A DNA stretch of 64,000 nt from assembly GCA_036346205.1 (NCBI GenBank), contig JARFJB010001495.1, positions 1,961,001-2,025,000 of the forward strand, written 5' to 3'. The DNA comes from Vesta saturnalis (Eukaryota > Arthropoda > Insecta > Coleoptera > Lampyridae). The notes beneath the pieces are model-generated. The model was not told the DNA's origin. It saw nothing but the letters and a program-made list of their open reading frames with translations, and did not search any database. Both the position numbers and the translations under genes were made by a program. This document shows, piece after piece, positions 11,891-24,518 of the stretch (positions within the stretch are counted from its first letter, which is position 1; every line of letters starts with the position of its first letter).

Positions 11891-13797
11891 TATGTTTACA
11901 ATTTTATTTATATTATTTTGAAGGTCCATATACTTATTCATCACATTTTCAGTCATTTTGAATGATAATGACCTTCAATCATTTATTCTTGCCGCATAGG
12001 GTATATTACATATAAGGATTTACAATTACTCAACTCATCAGATGCCTTTAAAAAAGAGAAGGTAATATAAATGTTAGATAACGTATTTTAGATATTTTTG
12101 ACTAACGTTTGGACAGTTTGACACAGTAAATTTTTGTAGTCAAGCTTCGATGTCTCGATACTAGTGGAATACGCCAAAAAGAATTATAACCTTTAAATTA
12201 CATTCATTAGTAAAGTGGATGTTCACTGATATCTGTAATGTATTTATGCACATAAATAATTCAAATCTGGGAAGTCAACGAAAAATTTACTCCTTAAATT
12301 TTTGGTTGACGAGTCTAACCCAGCTATAGACTGTTACGCTTCTTCTGTATTACCGTAAATTAAGCTTTGTTTTCAGATTGTACAAGGGCTTATTTTATAT
12401 ACATGGAGTAATTCCTTAACATTACAGAAGCATTTCTGCTAACGTTTGTACTATAGAGCATTCCAGAATTTGGTGTTACAATCTATTTATAAAGTTATTT
12501 TCTATCGATGTAAACATTAAGTAGCGTTGATAATATTTTTAAACTTTTATGTTACAAAATTTATTTACTTTTTGAAATTTATAGTTTATATTAGGAATCG
12601 TGTGCTTGAGATTGAGTTAATAATTTACCGAGTGGGCACTAATTTTATTTTCTACGATTATTCAGGATTAATGTATATTATCGGTTTTTATTTGAAAATA
12701 AGTCGGAGTTTCGAAGCAATATATTACCCACGGCTTTCATCTGCGAGTTTATTAGCCAGTAACCCGCTTACTTCCTATGCGACACCTAGTGTGGATTGAC
12801 CGTGTACATCATAGAAAAAATCGTCACTGAAAAACCATATACTAAAAATGAAAAACACTTGTACTTTAGTGTATATGTTACCGTGAGAGACCGAAATTAG
12901 TGATTGTCAACATCCGCCGATGATTGTCGACAAGTACCAAATGCCTCAGTGAAGGACCGAACAATTTTTAATTTTATAATAGTTTCGGACTTTCACCGGT
13001 ATTTGTCGACAAACACAAATGAACTTCGGTGAGGGTCGAAATCGACAGGTCTTAGTGTGAATTTTTTTGTAAGATATTTTAATTTGTGTTTAATAATGAC
13101 CACTGCAGTAACCCGAGATCATTTTTTTTAGAAGGTACGCGTTTTAGTTGATTTTTTATATTATTCTTCTTTCGTTTCGTGTTTGGAATGCCCTGTTTAT
13201 TTTAAGTTTATAATAATTTAGTTATGTTTATTGGAAAACTTCTCCCATGTGTTCTATTTTTAAAAAATATGATAAAAAAGTGTTTTTAAATTTTAAATAT
13301 TTCTTTTCAACATACACTAACAGTTCCCGGTAAATGTCATTCGCCGGTGTAAGTTAAAAATAATGGTATTAGGCAAATCATTCTGATATACGCCAAACAC
13401 CTTGGAAAATGCTGACATTCACCAGATAATGTCGACATTAGCCAAATGTCGAAGTTTCATAGTAACATATATACCTTGATGGCATGCAATAACATTTTAC
13501 GATTTCTACATTTAACCATACTTTCATGAAGTTTAATCGTACTTACCTCACCAAATACATCGTACCTAAATAGGTTTGAAATCTGGTTTTATAAATTATT
13601 GATGAAAAATTATTGCTAACTTCTCACTAATATTCATATAACCGACAAAACAATGGACAAAACCATATTTTAAAAATAGTTATTAATGATATGTGTGTAA
13701 AACGCTCTAATTTAACACGGGTACTTCTGTAACGTTCATTACCGGTCAGCAAATATTTCTCATTGGATGCTCCAAGTTGATCATCTCATCAGAATAG
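11890..13797. repeat. Right arm of the giant inverted repeat
   Basis: Reverse-complement partner of 7728-9055 (anchors given there). It is about 580 bp longer, chiefly because of an insertion at about 12872-13472. Its outer end abuts the hAT element that starts at 13805. Confidence 0.85.
12872..13472. mobile_element. Non-autonomous DNA element inserted in the right arm
   Basis: The left arm lacks this segment, so it is an insertion. Its ends are inverted: TATATGTTACCGTGA at the left and, reverse complemented, TATATGTTACTATGA at the right. Inside are several TGTCGACA-centred motifs in both orientations near each end, a sub-terminal repeat pattern. There is no open reading frame. Family not recognised. 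Confidence 0.55.
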
Positions 13798-14071
13798 TCT
13801 ACAACAGGGATGCACAACCCGCGGCCATCAACGTCAGTTTATGAGGCCCGCGGATAAATGTTTTTCGATGAAAATTACATTGGGAATGTAGATATTTTTC
13901 CCATTATTGCAAATTCAAATAAACAAGTTACAAAAATTTTCTGTTGCGTAATGAAATTTACAGCAGATAACAAAATTGTTACGTTACAAATAAATTAAGA
14001 AGAATTATGTATTATCCATATTTGAAGTTTTTGAATAACCAGACTACTGCGAGGTCTGACCTTGAAGTAGT

Positions 14072-15040
14072 CAAATTCAAATTCAATACAGTTTATTCAA
14101 TTATGGAAAATTTTATATTATAGGTATATTAATAATTTCAGTCGACTGCTCAGGCGAGGTAGCCTCTTCAGCCGGTTGAGTACATAGTTTTTTGTGAGAT
14201 AATTACATTTAATTTTTGTATGTTTACAACGTGTTATAAATAGATTGTACAAAAAAAAAGATACAATTTTTGAATATTTTACGTTACTTAAGTGAGTAAT
14301 ATTTCATTTCATGGTGTTCGTTGTGGGCGGGGTTGTGGGTAGGCGGCATGATGTTTCCTTGGGAGCATGTAGGCGGTTGGTCCCTCGGAGCATCTATGGA
14401 ACTGCGGATCCAGGATGGACGTCGGCAAAGCTGCTGCATCAGGCACCTGTAATATAATAGAAAATATGTATGAGTAATTGAAAAAATAATTGGGGATTAT
14501 TAATTTGGTAGTATTTTGTGGTTAGCGTTGTTAATTTTGTTGGTGTTGCGTTTGTTAAATGAATGTATATTGCATGAGTGTTTTCGTATTGCGAGTGGTG
14601 TTGATTATATTAGATCTTCGACGTCCTCAGGAGGGTCGTCTAGGAGTTGGGTTAGGACGGCTGGGGGGAATTTGAACTTAATTTTAGGTTTGCAGTACAG
14701 GCATCTATCTCTTGGAGGACTGTTGAATGGAATGAGAAGGATTTCTTTCGTATCACACTCGGCGGTAAGTGAATTGTTTTTGGAGTGTTTTGAGTCTTTG
14801 CGTAATTGGTGTTATTTGTGCGTGATCAATTGTGAGTGCACATGAATATTTCTAATGTAGTCGGTGTATTTTGCGTAGAATTCGGCGTTCACTGGATGCG
14901 AGAGATAGCAGCTGTTGGCGTTTCAGGATTGCGTACAATCGGGCCCTGTAGTCGACGATTGGGCGAATAAATGTTTTATAACTGTGTTGGAGGGTATCGG
15001 GCTTACAACCTCGTAGTCGTCCGTAGGGAAGGGATGTAGT
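14072..15040 (-). pseudogene. LINE 3' end (RT C-terminus and tail) inside the hAT element
   Basis: The minus strand reads YKTFIRPIVDYRARLYAIL (about 14945-15000) and ERRILRKIHRL (about 14865-14900), the thumb/C-terminal region of a Jockey-like reverse transcriptase. The remainder toward 14072 is decayed. The 3' tail is a run of TTGAAT-like units (about 14072-14095), as in several insect LINEs. The plus-strand frame at 14516-14845 is a shadow. Confidence 0.7.
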
Positions 15041-15202
15041 GTAGCGCGAGGCTATTCATAGGTTTATTTCTGACTGGACGTCACGTCGTGCACTGTGCAG
15101 TATCATTGTTGTCGTGCCAGAGTCAACGTTTGTAAGTTTTTGTGTTGTTACACTTGTGTACAGTTTACACAGTTTCTACATTATTAATATAATATCAGTA
15201 TT

Positions 15203-16830
15203 ATGTTTGTAAACAAGCGTAAAGTGACGGATGAGTGTCAAGTATTTCAAGAGACCTGGAGTGAGAGATTTTTTTTATTGAATACAACAGCAAAGCAACG
15301 TGTCTAATTTGCAAAGAAACTGTTGGTTTTATGAAGGAGTACAATGTTAGAAGGTATTATAAGACAAAACATGCTTCAAAATACAATGAATTTTCTGGTA
15401 ATATGCGAAAAGGCAAAGTAAAAGAACTGCAAAGTCAATTAAAATGCCAACAAAATCTTTTTCGTAAAGTTAATGCCGAATCGCAAATTGCCGTAAAAGC
15501 AAGTTTTATTGTGTCAAAGCCGTTTCAAGATGGCGAGCTAGTTAAAGAATGCTTGGAAGAAGTGGAAAATGTGGCATTTCCAGAGAAAAAAATGTTTTAT
15601 ATCAAAAATTAGCCTTAATTGAATGACAGTTTCCAGGAGGGAAGAAGAAATGGCAGTGGACATTGAGCATACATTACAAGAAAACACAGATGTGACTGAT
15701 ACTGCCCAGCTTTGTATTTTTGTACGTGGTGTTGACAAGAATATTCATATTACAGAAGAATTACTGGCATTGGTTCCTATCAAAGACACAACTAAAGGAT
15801 GTGATATTTATCGTGAAGTGAAAAATATTTTAGAGAAGTTTAATTTAAAAACAGAAAAACTACATGGCATATCGACTGATGGTGCACCCGTCATGGTTGG
15901 AAGAAAACAAGGGGCCGTCAGCTATTTTTCTAACGAGTGCAGTGATCTAATTACTGTTCACTGTATTCTACACCAAGAGAATCTGTGCCCTAAACCATGT
16001 GATGAAGGTTGATAAAAGTGGTCAATTTTATTTGTACCGGAATGACCACCATTTGAGAGAATTCTTATCAGACAATATCATGATGTTATTTATTTTACAC
16101 AAGTTCGTTGACTTAGAGCTGGGAAAATGCTGAAACGAGTGTATGACTTGCATCAAGAAATCATAATGTTTTTACACAGTCGTAAGGAGTCTCAACTAGC
16201 AGCACATTTTGAGAATAGCGAATGGGTGAGTGATTTATATTTTTAGTTGATATGACAGAACATCTCAATGAATTAAACATTAAGCTTCATGATCAACATA
16301 TTAAAATCATTTGAGGTTAAACTCAGATTATGGCAATCACAACTAAGCACATTTTCCAACAATTAAAAATTTTGCTGAAAGTTCTGAATCCCATGTAAAT
16401 GTGGCTAAATAAGCATCTCTTGTGATGGACCTTCAAAATGAGTTTAAAGACAATTTCAAGATGTAAGAAAATTTGAGGCTTTGTTTGATATGTTTCTCTA
16501 CCATTCACTACTGACGTTGCGGCAGTGCCAATAGATTTCAAATGGAACTAATTGACCTTCAGTGTAATAATGAGTTAAAACAAAATTTTCTGAAGTTTCT
16601 GTCCTAGATTTTTATCAAAATTACTTACCGAAAGACATTAAATTACTCAAAGATCATGCTTTAAAAACGGCAACGTTGTTTGAAGTACCTACTTATGCGA
16701 GCAATCGTTTTCTTTCATGAAACAAATAAAGTCAAAGTGCCATTCTAGTTTAAGTGGTACACAATAATGGTCTTGAAACATTTTTTTGTCTACTGGTAAA
16801 ATAAGTTATTCAGAGGATATTAAAATTAGC
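15203..16830 (+). pseudogene. hAT transposase (GTF2IRD2/Charlie-like), broken
   Basis: The frame starts MFVNKRKVTDECQVF at 15203. After a frameshift near 15280 it contains CLICKETVG and later YYKTKH, a BED-type zinc finger. The catalytic region reads DTAQLCIFVRGVDKN, then ISTDGAPVMVGRKQG and VHCILHQENLC (15700-15990), blocks diagnostic of hAT-Charlie transposases. The C-terminus keeps EQSFSFMKQIKSKC (about 16700). Several frameshifts and stops, including TAG at about 15610, show it is inactive. Confidence 0.85.
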
Positions 16831-16905
16831 TTTAAAATAAATATAAATAAATGTAAAAATAAACTTGGTCTCCACTTATAAAAGGCTGTGCACCCTGGTG
16901 TACAA

Positions 16906-19900
16906 TATGTATCCCGGCTGTGATTGACGACAGAGGATATGTGTGCAATTTTTTGGGAAACGAAAGATGTCGTTTTCCTAATTGTAATAGGACGTCTTTG
17001 AATTTAAGGCCAATTTTGGCAATATTAAAATACCGATTTCTAATTTTGTCGCATCTTGACAACTTTACAGAAAAACTTGATTTTCTGTTTTAGTGTACCA
17101 ATTACACACTCTAACGAGCAATCTACGAATTGGAAAATTATTTATTATTTTTTATACGCAGTTTTATTATGATATTTTTCACTAAAGCTCTGCGATAAAT
17201 TATTACCTAGATACGACCGCTGACCGACTTTAATCGAACCCCTTTTATTGTAGCGTTCCCCAGGTACCCTATCTTGAAAAGTGTAATTTGAACTTACTGA
17301 CAATAACGTTACTATTACTCAGATTAATTGCTTGCCTTACATGGACTTTCCTGATAATAATTAAAAAATTAGAATTTAATTACTCGCAAACCTCAAACCT
17401 GATCCAACGAAGTGGCCGTCTAGTGGTAGGTACGCTGTGCTATTTGAGTTAGATAGGCTGGATGAGGTACGTCTTGCATCATAAGGGGCAGGTAAACAAT
17501 GAAACTACTCAAATTAAAATTAACGAGCTTTGCGCAATGATGGTTCAGCCCGTTAATATACTATCGTGGGAAAGAACTACCAATAAAACCTACTTTATTC
17601 ATAAATAAGTAATTGCATAACTACATTAATAAATCAAATAACAAAAAAAAAACAATGAAAGAGTTAAATATACATCAAAACACCATTAAATCAGGTCAAA
17701 GTGCGTACAAAATTATGACATTAAGAAAAACATGTGGCCCTTTAAAACCATTCATGCCGGTCTTTAAGTAAATAAGCACATAAAACAATAAAGCAAATTA
17801 CCGTATATGTAAAATACAACAACAGTAAAATTGCACAGGTGATAAGGTAAAGGCAAGGACAAAAGAAAATAGGCAAGGAATTTACACTTACACAATTGTT
17901 TAGCGACTAACTAAAGCATAAAATACATGGGTAAAGTTACAAGAAATTACATAAAGAGAAATTAGTTCGCAGGAAAATAATTCTACTTAACAAACTGACA
18001 AAAAAACTCATTAAAACAAAGCCTTACAAGGGTAAGTTATAAATAGATCAGAACATCGTGATCGATATATACGTTTGAGTGCGTTAGAAAAATACAGCCC
18101 CCCTTTCTCTGGTTACACATTCATCTATACAACAATAATTAAAATAAAATTCGAAGTGTCGGGAATGTGTACCCACTTGGCAATTGCACATTACAATTAA
18201 TAACCTGAGCGGTATCATGTACCCGTTCGCCAGCCCACCTCTACACAAATATAAATATAAACAACAAACAATGCTAATTCACACAAATACAAGAGTGAGG
18301 GAGCCCTGTACTGTCTTTTATTTTAGCAGATTTCAGCTGAATGAGCCTGCGTGCGAATAAGATACCTTTGCAAGGCAATGCTCGATTTTTAATAGGTTAT
18401 ATAAGCTTGTAAAATGATTTGCTGCTAGCCCTAATTTATATAAAAATACCCACTTATACTTGAATTCCTTTAATTGATTACAGACACAAATCGTTAACAT
18501 ACGTGGTTTAACTTCAAAAATGGTGACTGTTGTTTATAGATTAATGTTTGAAAAATACATTACAACTAACATCCGACAGAAAAGACAAATTAGTGTTGGT
18601 TAATTCAAAAGAAAATGTACATGCACTAAATATTTTAAAGGCAAACTGTTTACAATGGGAGTTTCTAATTAAAACAAATCAAGGCGTCCGGCTCATTCAA
18701 ATTTTCAACAGCAACTCCCTTCCCCTCTGGTTTCCACTCACCATGTCTACTCCCGAAAATCAACCCCCATAATTAATTACTAACTAGTGACATTTTTACA
18801 TCAAAAATGTGCACATAAGAATTTCCAATGAATCGTTACTCCCTTCAGGAAAGCAGCTTTTAAGCGTACACCTGCTAGTCAAACCTGAAAACACGTGGTT
18901 TTCAACCCTCAGCCAAGCATTAGTTACAAAAATAAAATATTCCGAAAACCATGCTCAAATAACGACTTAATATTTAATAAAATATTGTTAATTAACTTTC
19001 GTATCGCGGTAACAATTTCGAGTTAAAAAATGTTTGTTGCAATAATAAAATTTTCACGGTCCGCTACTTACAATATACATGTCCATTTTAACTTTTTATT
19101 TACATACAAAAGCAGTTTTTTTCCGAAGATGGTATACGTTTGCATTAATAATATCGGTATTTTGCTTCGTTTTTTAACATTTAAAAAATTACTCATTCAA
19201 ATGTGTTATATTTCTTTAACAAATTGCGTGTGACATTTTTTATTTTAACAAACTTGCGATAAACGTTATTGACGTCATTGGATATTTCCTTCACCTTGGA
19301 TGGTATGTTAATCTGTTTCCCTGCTACTATTACATCAGTCATCATTTTCGATTTTGGCCTATAAATCCACGATCTCAAATTATCCTTTAAAATAGTAAAA
19401 TAGTGAAAATAGAAGTTAGGTCTGGTATTCAAATACTACTTAAATAACCGCACTGTTGAAATTTGATTCTGATTATTATTCAGAGTAAAAAAGGGTTAAA
19501 TACGGTGTATTTTAACTTTTTAATACTTATTAACAAAAACTACATGTGAAGAAAGAAAATAAGCAATGATTTTCATTCCTTACTTTTTATGGCAAGCATA
19601 GTGTAGTCATACAAAAAATTGCTCCCATTTTATTATTGTGGGCAAACGTTGAATAATCTAACAATATATTGAGCATTCCTGAAATGTTGTATACCTCCAC
19701 ATTCTCTTTCTTATCTGCTTTCGACTGTTTAGTTTCAAGCATACAATAAGGGCTGTTGAATAGATAACTAAATGTAATGTATTTAACACTAACTAGGTAT
19801 GCATAAATCAGAGCGCTCGGAAAGTTTACACGAAAAAAGTTTATTTATTTAGCAGAGAAAAATTCATTATTTACGAATTAAAAATTTAAGCATTCTCCGT

Positions 19901-20765
19901 GCTTCAGTTTCCACCCCGGCGTTAAAAATGCTTCAGGCTTCGCTATAATGAGTAACTGTAATAAGCATAAGCCTTTAGATGTCAACGTTCTTTAAACTTA
20001 CCGTTATGAACGAGCATGGAGGAAAATTTAACGTAATCAAAATCATCTCATTAAAAAATGTCTGTTTACAACTAGGGTTTTAATTTTTCATTAGCTTACT
20101 TTATTATTTTTTCGGTAAATTTAGATTCCTTCTTAAATCCAAAAGATTTTCTAATTTATAGCTGTATGATCTCCTTTTATGATTTGATTCTTTTTTATAA
20201 AAATCTCACTTCTACACCTGCTCATTTTCTTTTATATAATTTGACCAAGCAAGTCTTATTTGTTCATATCAAAAAGCTTTTGTTGAATAAACCATAGTTT
20301 TTTTGGCGTTTACACAAATATTTTTTTCTTAATTAAAATCTAAAACTGTTTTTCGGTTTTTTTGTCTACCCCTAATAGACATTTCGATTTCTGTTTCAAG
20401 AAAATGGAACATATATCCTTTAGTCGTCGTATACATATTTATACACGTCTTAAACTCTTTAATAAAATATGAATAGATTTATGTATGCAGCCAACGCATA
20501 TTCGATTTATTTCGGTTTTTAAGTTGTACCGCGTCGTTTCTTTGATTTCTGGTTTTTGTATAGTTTTAGTTCTTAAAAATTGTACTGAATTTTAGGCTGT
20601 AGGCATATTTTTATACCTACTTGTATATTTTATAGCTTAATCCCCCTTTTAGAATCTATAGGAACAATTTTTTGAGATGGTAACAACTGCTATGTGAACC
20701 AAAAAACATAAAGAAAGAAGCTCTATAATTGATTTGGAGTTATCGCGTTACTAATTTTACCATTT
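16906..20765. other. AT-rich DNA without a recognisable gene
   Basis: Nearly 4 kb with only short frames (for example 18548-18772 on plus and 19193-19432 on minus). I see no domain motif, transposon terminus or RNA gene. It could be host intron or intergenic DNA. Confidence 0.6.
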
Positions 20766-20767
20766 CT

Positions 20768-20890
20768 GTATTATAAGTGTTTTGTAGCTGTGGTCTCATA
20801 TTTGTTAAGTTGATGGGCCTATTTCCACAGTTTTTGCTTTTGTAGCGCAACGTTTCGGAAGTGGGCTCTGCTTCGGTTCCGTCATCAGGC
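20768..20890 (-). repeat. Penelope-type 3' end repeat
   Basis: Reverse complement closely matches 52337-52440 (shared blocks GTGGAAATAGG and ATGA/ATACCACAG...ACTTATAA). It contains CCTGATGACGG followed after a stem by CCGAAACG, a motif commonly found near the ends of Penelope-like elements. Confidence 0.6.
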
Positions 20891-21316
20891 TCAGGCACTT
20901 TTTTCATACGTTAACGCCCTGAGCACAGCAAAATTTAGCGCCTTGTTTTTGTGAAGAAGTGAGAGTAAATATGATTTGTTACTTATCTCAGTTAGGTTTT
21001 CAAGAGTTTTAAACAGCAATATAACAGGTATAAAATAATTAAATAAATAAAATAATTGGATAGCTGAACAGATGAAAATTTTATGTTATACATGTTCTTT
21101 CACATATAAATGATAGCCATCTATTGGGCAATATTTCATATACTTGAAAACTTGAAGATGGAGAAATGAAACACCGATCGGTATGCATACTCAAATTCAA
21201 AACATGTTTCAATTCATAACATGTTCATCCAATCAGGTCTCTAATGAATCAATAATGAGAACATTTTCAACCTTATTAACCAATTAAGCGTAATCGAAAA
21301 AAATTACAATATGAAC

Positions 21317-21578
21317 TCACCTTATTTTTCTTCTTGCGTTTTTCGTAGAAAATGCATCTGACAGTTGCTCCAGCAAGTTCGCAATGTAGTTTTCAATGGA
21401 AATTATTGCTAAACCATCGAGTTTCTCTTGGCTTAGGCTTAAAACTTTTTATTCGGCCTAGCGCAGAAAAGCTTGTGTCTTCTGACGTATTGGAAACCAG
21501 AATGCTTAAAAACATTCTTAGTGCTGTATAAATATTTGGAAACGATATAATTTTAAACGATACAATAAACGATTTTTA
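21317..21578 (-). pseudogene. hAT transposase C-terminus (dimerisation domain), 3' portion of a split gene
   Basis: The minus strand reads SFPNIYTALRMFLSILVSN, then LGRIKSFKPKPRETRW, SIENYIANLLEQ and STKNARRKIR before a stop at 21317. This is a classic hAT C-terminal dimerisation domain (PNIxxALRIFL...IKS...LSIEN). The upstream part of the gene resumes beyond the mariner-type element that inserted at 21579. Confidence 0.85.
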
Positions 21579-21580
21579 TA

Positions 21581-24516
21581 CAGGGTCCGCCTTTGGGAGC
21601 TGATCCTTTGAGTATCTGCTAAACCAAACTTACTATAATTTTGAAAATTTGGTGACAGGGTAATGATGTTAGGGCTAACTCATCTAAAATATTTTCACCT
21701 TCGTACCACTTCCGGTTATACCGGAAGTCGGTACTTAGTCGCTTATTTTAAATGGAACACCCCGTATATTAATATTTGGATTCTATGTCGAATTTTAAGG
21801 TAAGTTTGTTAAATAAACTAGATACAAAATTTCAGTCGTTTAAAAAAAAACATTTTTCTAAAAAAATTGACAGATGCGGTCTTAGTAATAACTCGTTAAT
21901 TGTTCTGTTCCTGTCAAACAAATTGAATAAAACTTTGAGGTGTTGTAGGCAGGTTTATTGCAACAGTCTGCAAAAAATGACATTTGTATTTTTCATAAAA
22001 ATAAAATTATGAATGTCTAAACTTGACTATCAAAAAATGCAACTTACTCAAAAAAATCAAATGGAAACCCCTATTTTTTATTACTCAGATCGATTTAACG
22101 TCAAAAATTAAGGTAAGTTTGTTTAAAACTTTATTTGCCTAAACGTAACAGTTTCATACTTATTATCAAAAAAGTCCCAATTTTAAAATTTGTGATAAAA
22201 ATGAGCTACATACTTAAATCTAGTATTCCTTGTCCGTGGTCACCATGGAAACCAAATAACAGAATTGAAATAAAGAAAAATATTTGAATAAGTTACTGAA
22301 AAAAAAATTGATAATTTTGTGATTCAAAAGTCATTTTTGACCAATAGAAATTTTCTAAGTCATTTTTTTCAAATTCGATATACAACATAAGTGTAAAAAT
22401 TTAATACTTTATGAGTAAATCGAAAAAAACTACTTTTCACTGCGGAGGTGATACATACTTATCAGTGCATTCTTACACGATGAAGTCGCTTATTTAGTAT
22501 TTCTTGCTCGTGATCAAATGTAAATTAATTTACAATAAATGTTCAAAATGTTGCCCGTTAGACGCAAGACATTGCCTTTTGAATTTCTTGTGGAGAAAGA
22601 GAATTGACGACATTTTGCACTCTTGCAATGCAATCTTCTTTAGTCGTTAGTGGTGTAGCATAAACAATATTTTTAATTCGACCCCAAAGATAAAAATCCA
22701 TTGGCGTAAGATCAGGTGACCTAGGTGGCCATGGAAAGGGACCATTATTGGCAAACCAACTATCTTCAAAAATTTCATAAAGTTTCATGGAAACAGCGTT
22801 GGTGTTGTGAGGGGGCGCACCATCTTGTTGGTACCATAAAATTTCCCTTTCTAGATTTAATCGGGGTTCAATTCGAGTGTTTAATATCTCAACATAATTT
22901 TCTCGTAGAAATTAAATTTGTAATCATAAATCGCAACAATCAACTATTTTAAACCTCTCAAATTTTCGTTGTAAAAATACACGTCAAAGATTTCGTTATT
23001 CCAAATAGCAGAAAATACGTTAAAATTCCAAATTTCCTGAAAATGGCATTCGCGAATTGGATTGCTATTTTCGTTATTCTAGTAATGCGAGTTTCGGCGA
23101 TTAAATATGCCATTTTTCGTAAATTTAGATTCGTCCGTCCATATGATATTAGTAAAAAAATTAGGAATTTCTTGTATTTTGAGCAAAATTGTTTCACAAA
23201 ATTCGATACGTTTCAAGAAATCCGCTTCTTTCAAATGTTGAACTAATTGTAATGTCTAAACTTATGTTTCTTAAGAATTCTTCTGATAGTTGTTGGTGTT
23301 AAGCCAATATCTGTTTTCGCGTCGTTTATGGAATTACAAGGATAGGCACGGAAATATCCTAAAGTTATAACTTCATTCTGTTCGTTATCAATAGCACTTT
23401 TTTTGCGAGGCGCATAGTGTTTAAATGTGCTAAACTGTTCCAAATTTTGAAACACACGTCTTATTGCATCTGCTGATGGTCGGGGGCGCTCCGGATAGCG
23501 TTAGATAAATGTTCTTACTGTTGGTTTTACAACTCTACGACATTCTCCGTGAATTAAAATTAAATTCAAATAATCTGTATTAGAATATTCAAGTCGAGCC
23601 ATTTCATCAAGAAAAACACAAACTGTCAACAATTTAATTAAATTATTGACTACAAAAGAAAAACAAAATAAATAAGCATCTTTATCGTGTAATGATGCAT
23701 TGATAAGTATGTATTACCTACGCAGTAAAAAGTAATTTTTTTCGATTTACTCATAAAGTATTAAATTTTTACACTTAATTTTTATAATTTTTTGCAGTAA
23801 CTTATTCAAATATTTTCTTTATTTCAATTCTCAATTATTTGGTTTCCATGGTGACCACAAACAAGGAATACTAGATTTATGTATGTAGCTTATTTTTATC
23901 ACAAATTTTAAAATTGGGACTTTTTTGATAATAAGTATGAAACTGTTACGTTTAGGCAAATAAAGTTTTAAACAAACTTACCTTAATTTTTGACGTTAAA
24001 TCGATCTGAGTAATAAAAAATAGGGGTCTCCATTTGATTTTTTTGAGAAGTTGCATTTTTTGCTAGTCAAGTTTAGACATTCATAATTTTATTTTTATGA
24101 AAAATACAAATGTCATTTTTTGCAGACTGTTGCAATAAACCTTTGCCTACAACACCTCAAAGTTTTATTCAAATTGTGACAGGAACAGAACAATTAACGA
24201 GTTATTACTAAGACCGAATCTGTCAACTTTTTTAGAAAAATGTTTTTTTTTTAAACGACTGAAATTTCGTATCTAGTTTATTTAACAAACTTACCTTAAA
24301 ATTCGACATAGAATCCAAAAATGTATTAATATACGGGGTGTTCCATTTAAATAAGCGACTAGGTACCGACTTCCGGTATAACCGGAAGTGGTACGAACGT
24401 GAAAATATTTTAGATGAGTTAGCCCTAACATCATTACCCTGTCACCAAATTTTCAAAATTATAGTACGTTTGGTTTAGCAGATACTAATAGGATCAGCTC
24501 CCAAAGGCGGACCCTG
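21581..24516 (-). mobile_element. Long-TIR DD41D mariner-type element, inserted in a hAT gene
   Basis: Both ends are TA followed by CAGGGTCCGCCTTTGGGAGC (right end on the complement). TA flanks at 21579-21580 and 24517-24518 fit the TA duplication of the IS630-Tc1-mariner superfamily. The terminal inverted repeats run inward about 915 bp on the left (to about 22495) and 850 bp on the right (from about 23668). The left arm has about 70 bp that the right lacks, near 22310-22385. The transposase lies between them on the minus strand. Confidence 0.9.
22558..23602 (-). pseudogene. DD41D-type transposase, broken
   Basis: Starts MARLEYSNTDYLN at 23602 with a helix-turn-helix region (TPTTIRRILKKHKF, about 23270). 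First catalytic Asp in IIWTDESKFTKNG (about 23075), second in YQQDGAPPH (about 22835), third in WPPRSPDLTPMDF (about 22690). Counting to the Asp of TPMD, 41 residues separate the last two, as in DD41D transposases. A stop (FI*RYPERP, about 23500), frameshifts and loss of sequence between the first and second Asp make it inactive. Length about 350 codons, normal for the superfamily. Confidence 0.85.
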
Positions 24517-24518
24517 TA

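Larger units (their letters stand above)
13805..16897 (+). mobile_element. hAT element with 8-bp target duplication
   Basis: The left end starts CAGGGATGCACAACC and the right end, reverse complemented, starts CAGGGTGCACAGCC; this is the CAGGG...-type terminus of Charlie-like hAT elements. The flanks are GTCTACAA (13797-13804) and GTGTACAA (16898-16905), 7 of 8 identical, fitting the 8-bp duplication made by hAT transposases. It carries a decayed transposase (15203-16830) and a LINE inserted on the opposite strand (about 14072-15040). Confidence 0.85.

Noticed and set aside
14516..14845. Plus-strand frame of 109 codons
   Set aside because: Opposite strand of a decayed LINE RT C-terminus; no domain of its own.
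20851..20889. A functional hammerhead ribozyme
   Set aside because: The conserved CTGATGA and GAAAC boxes are present, but an extra base after CTGATGA disturbs stem II and I could not identify stem III with a cleavage site.
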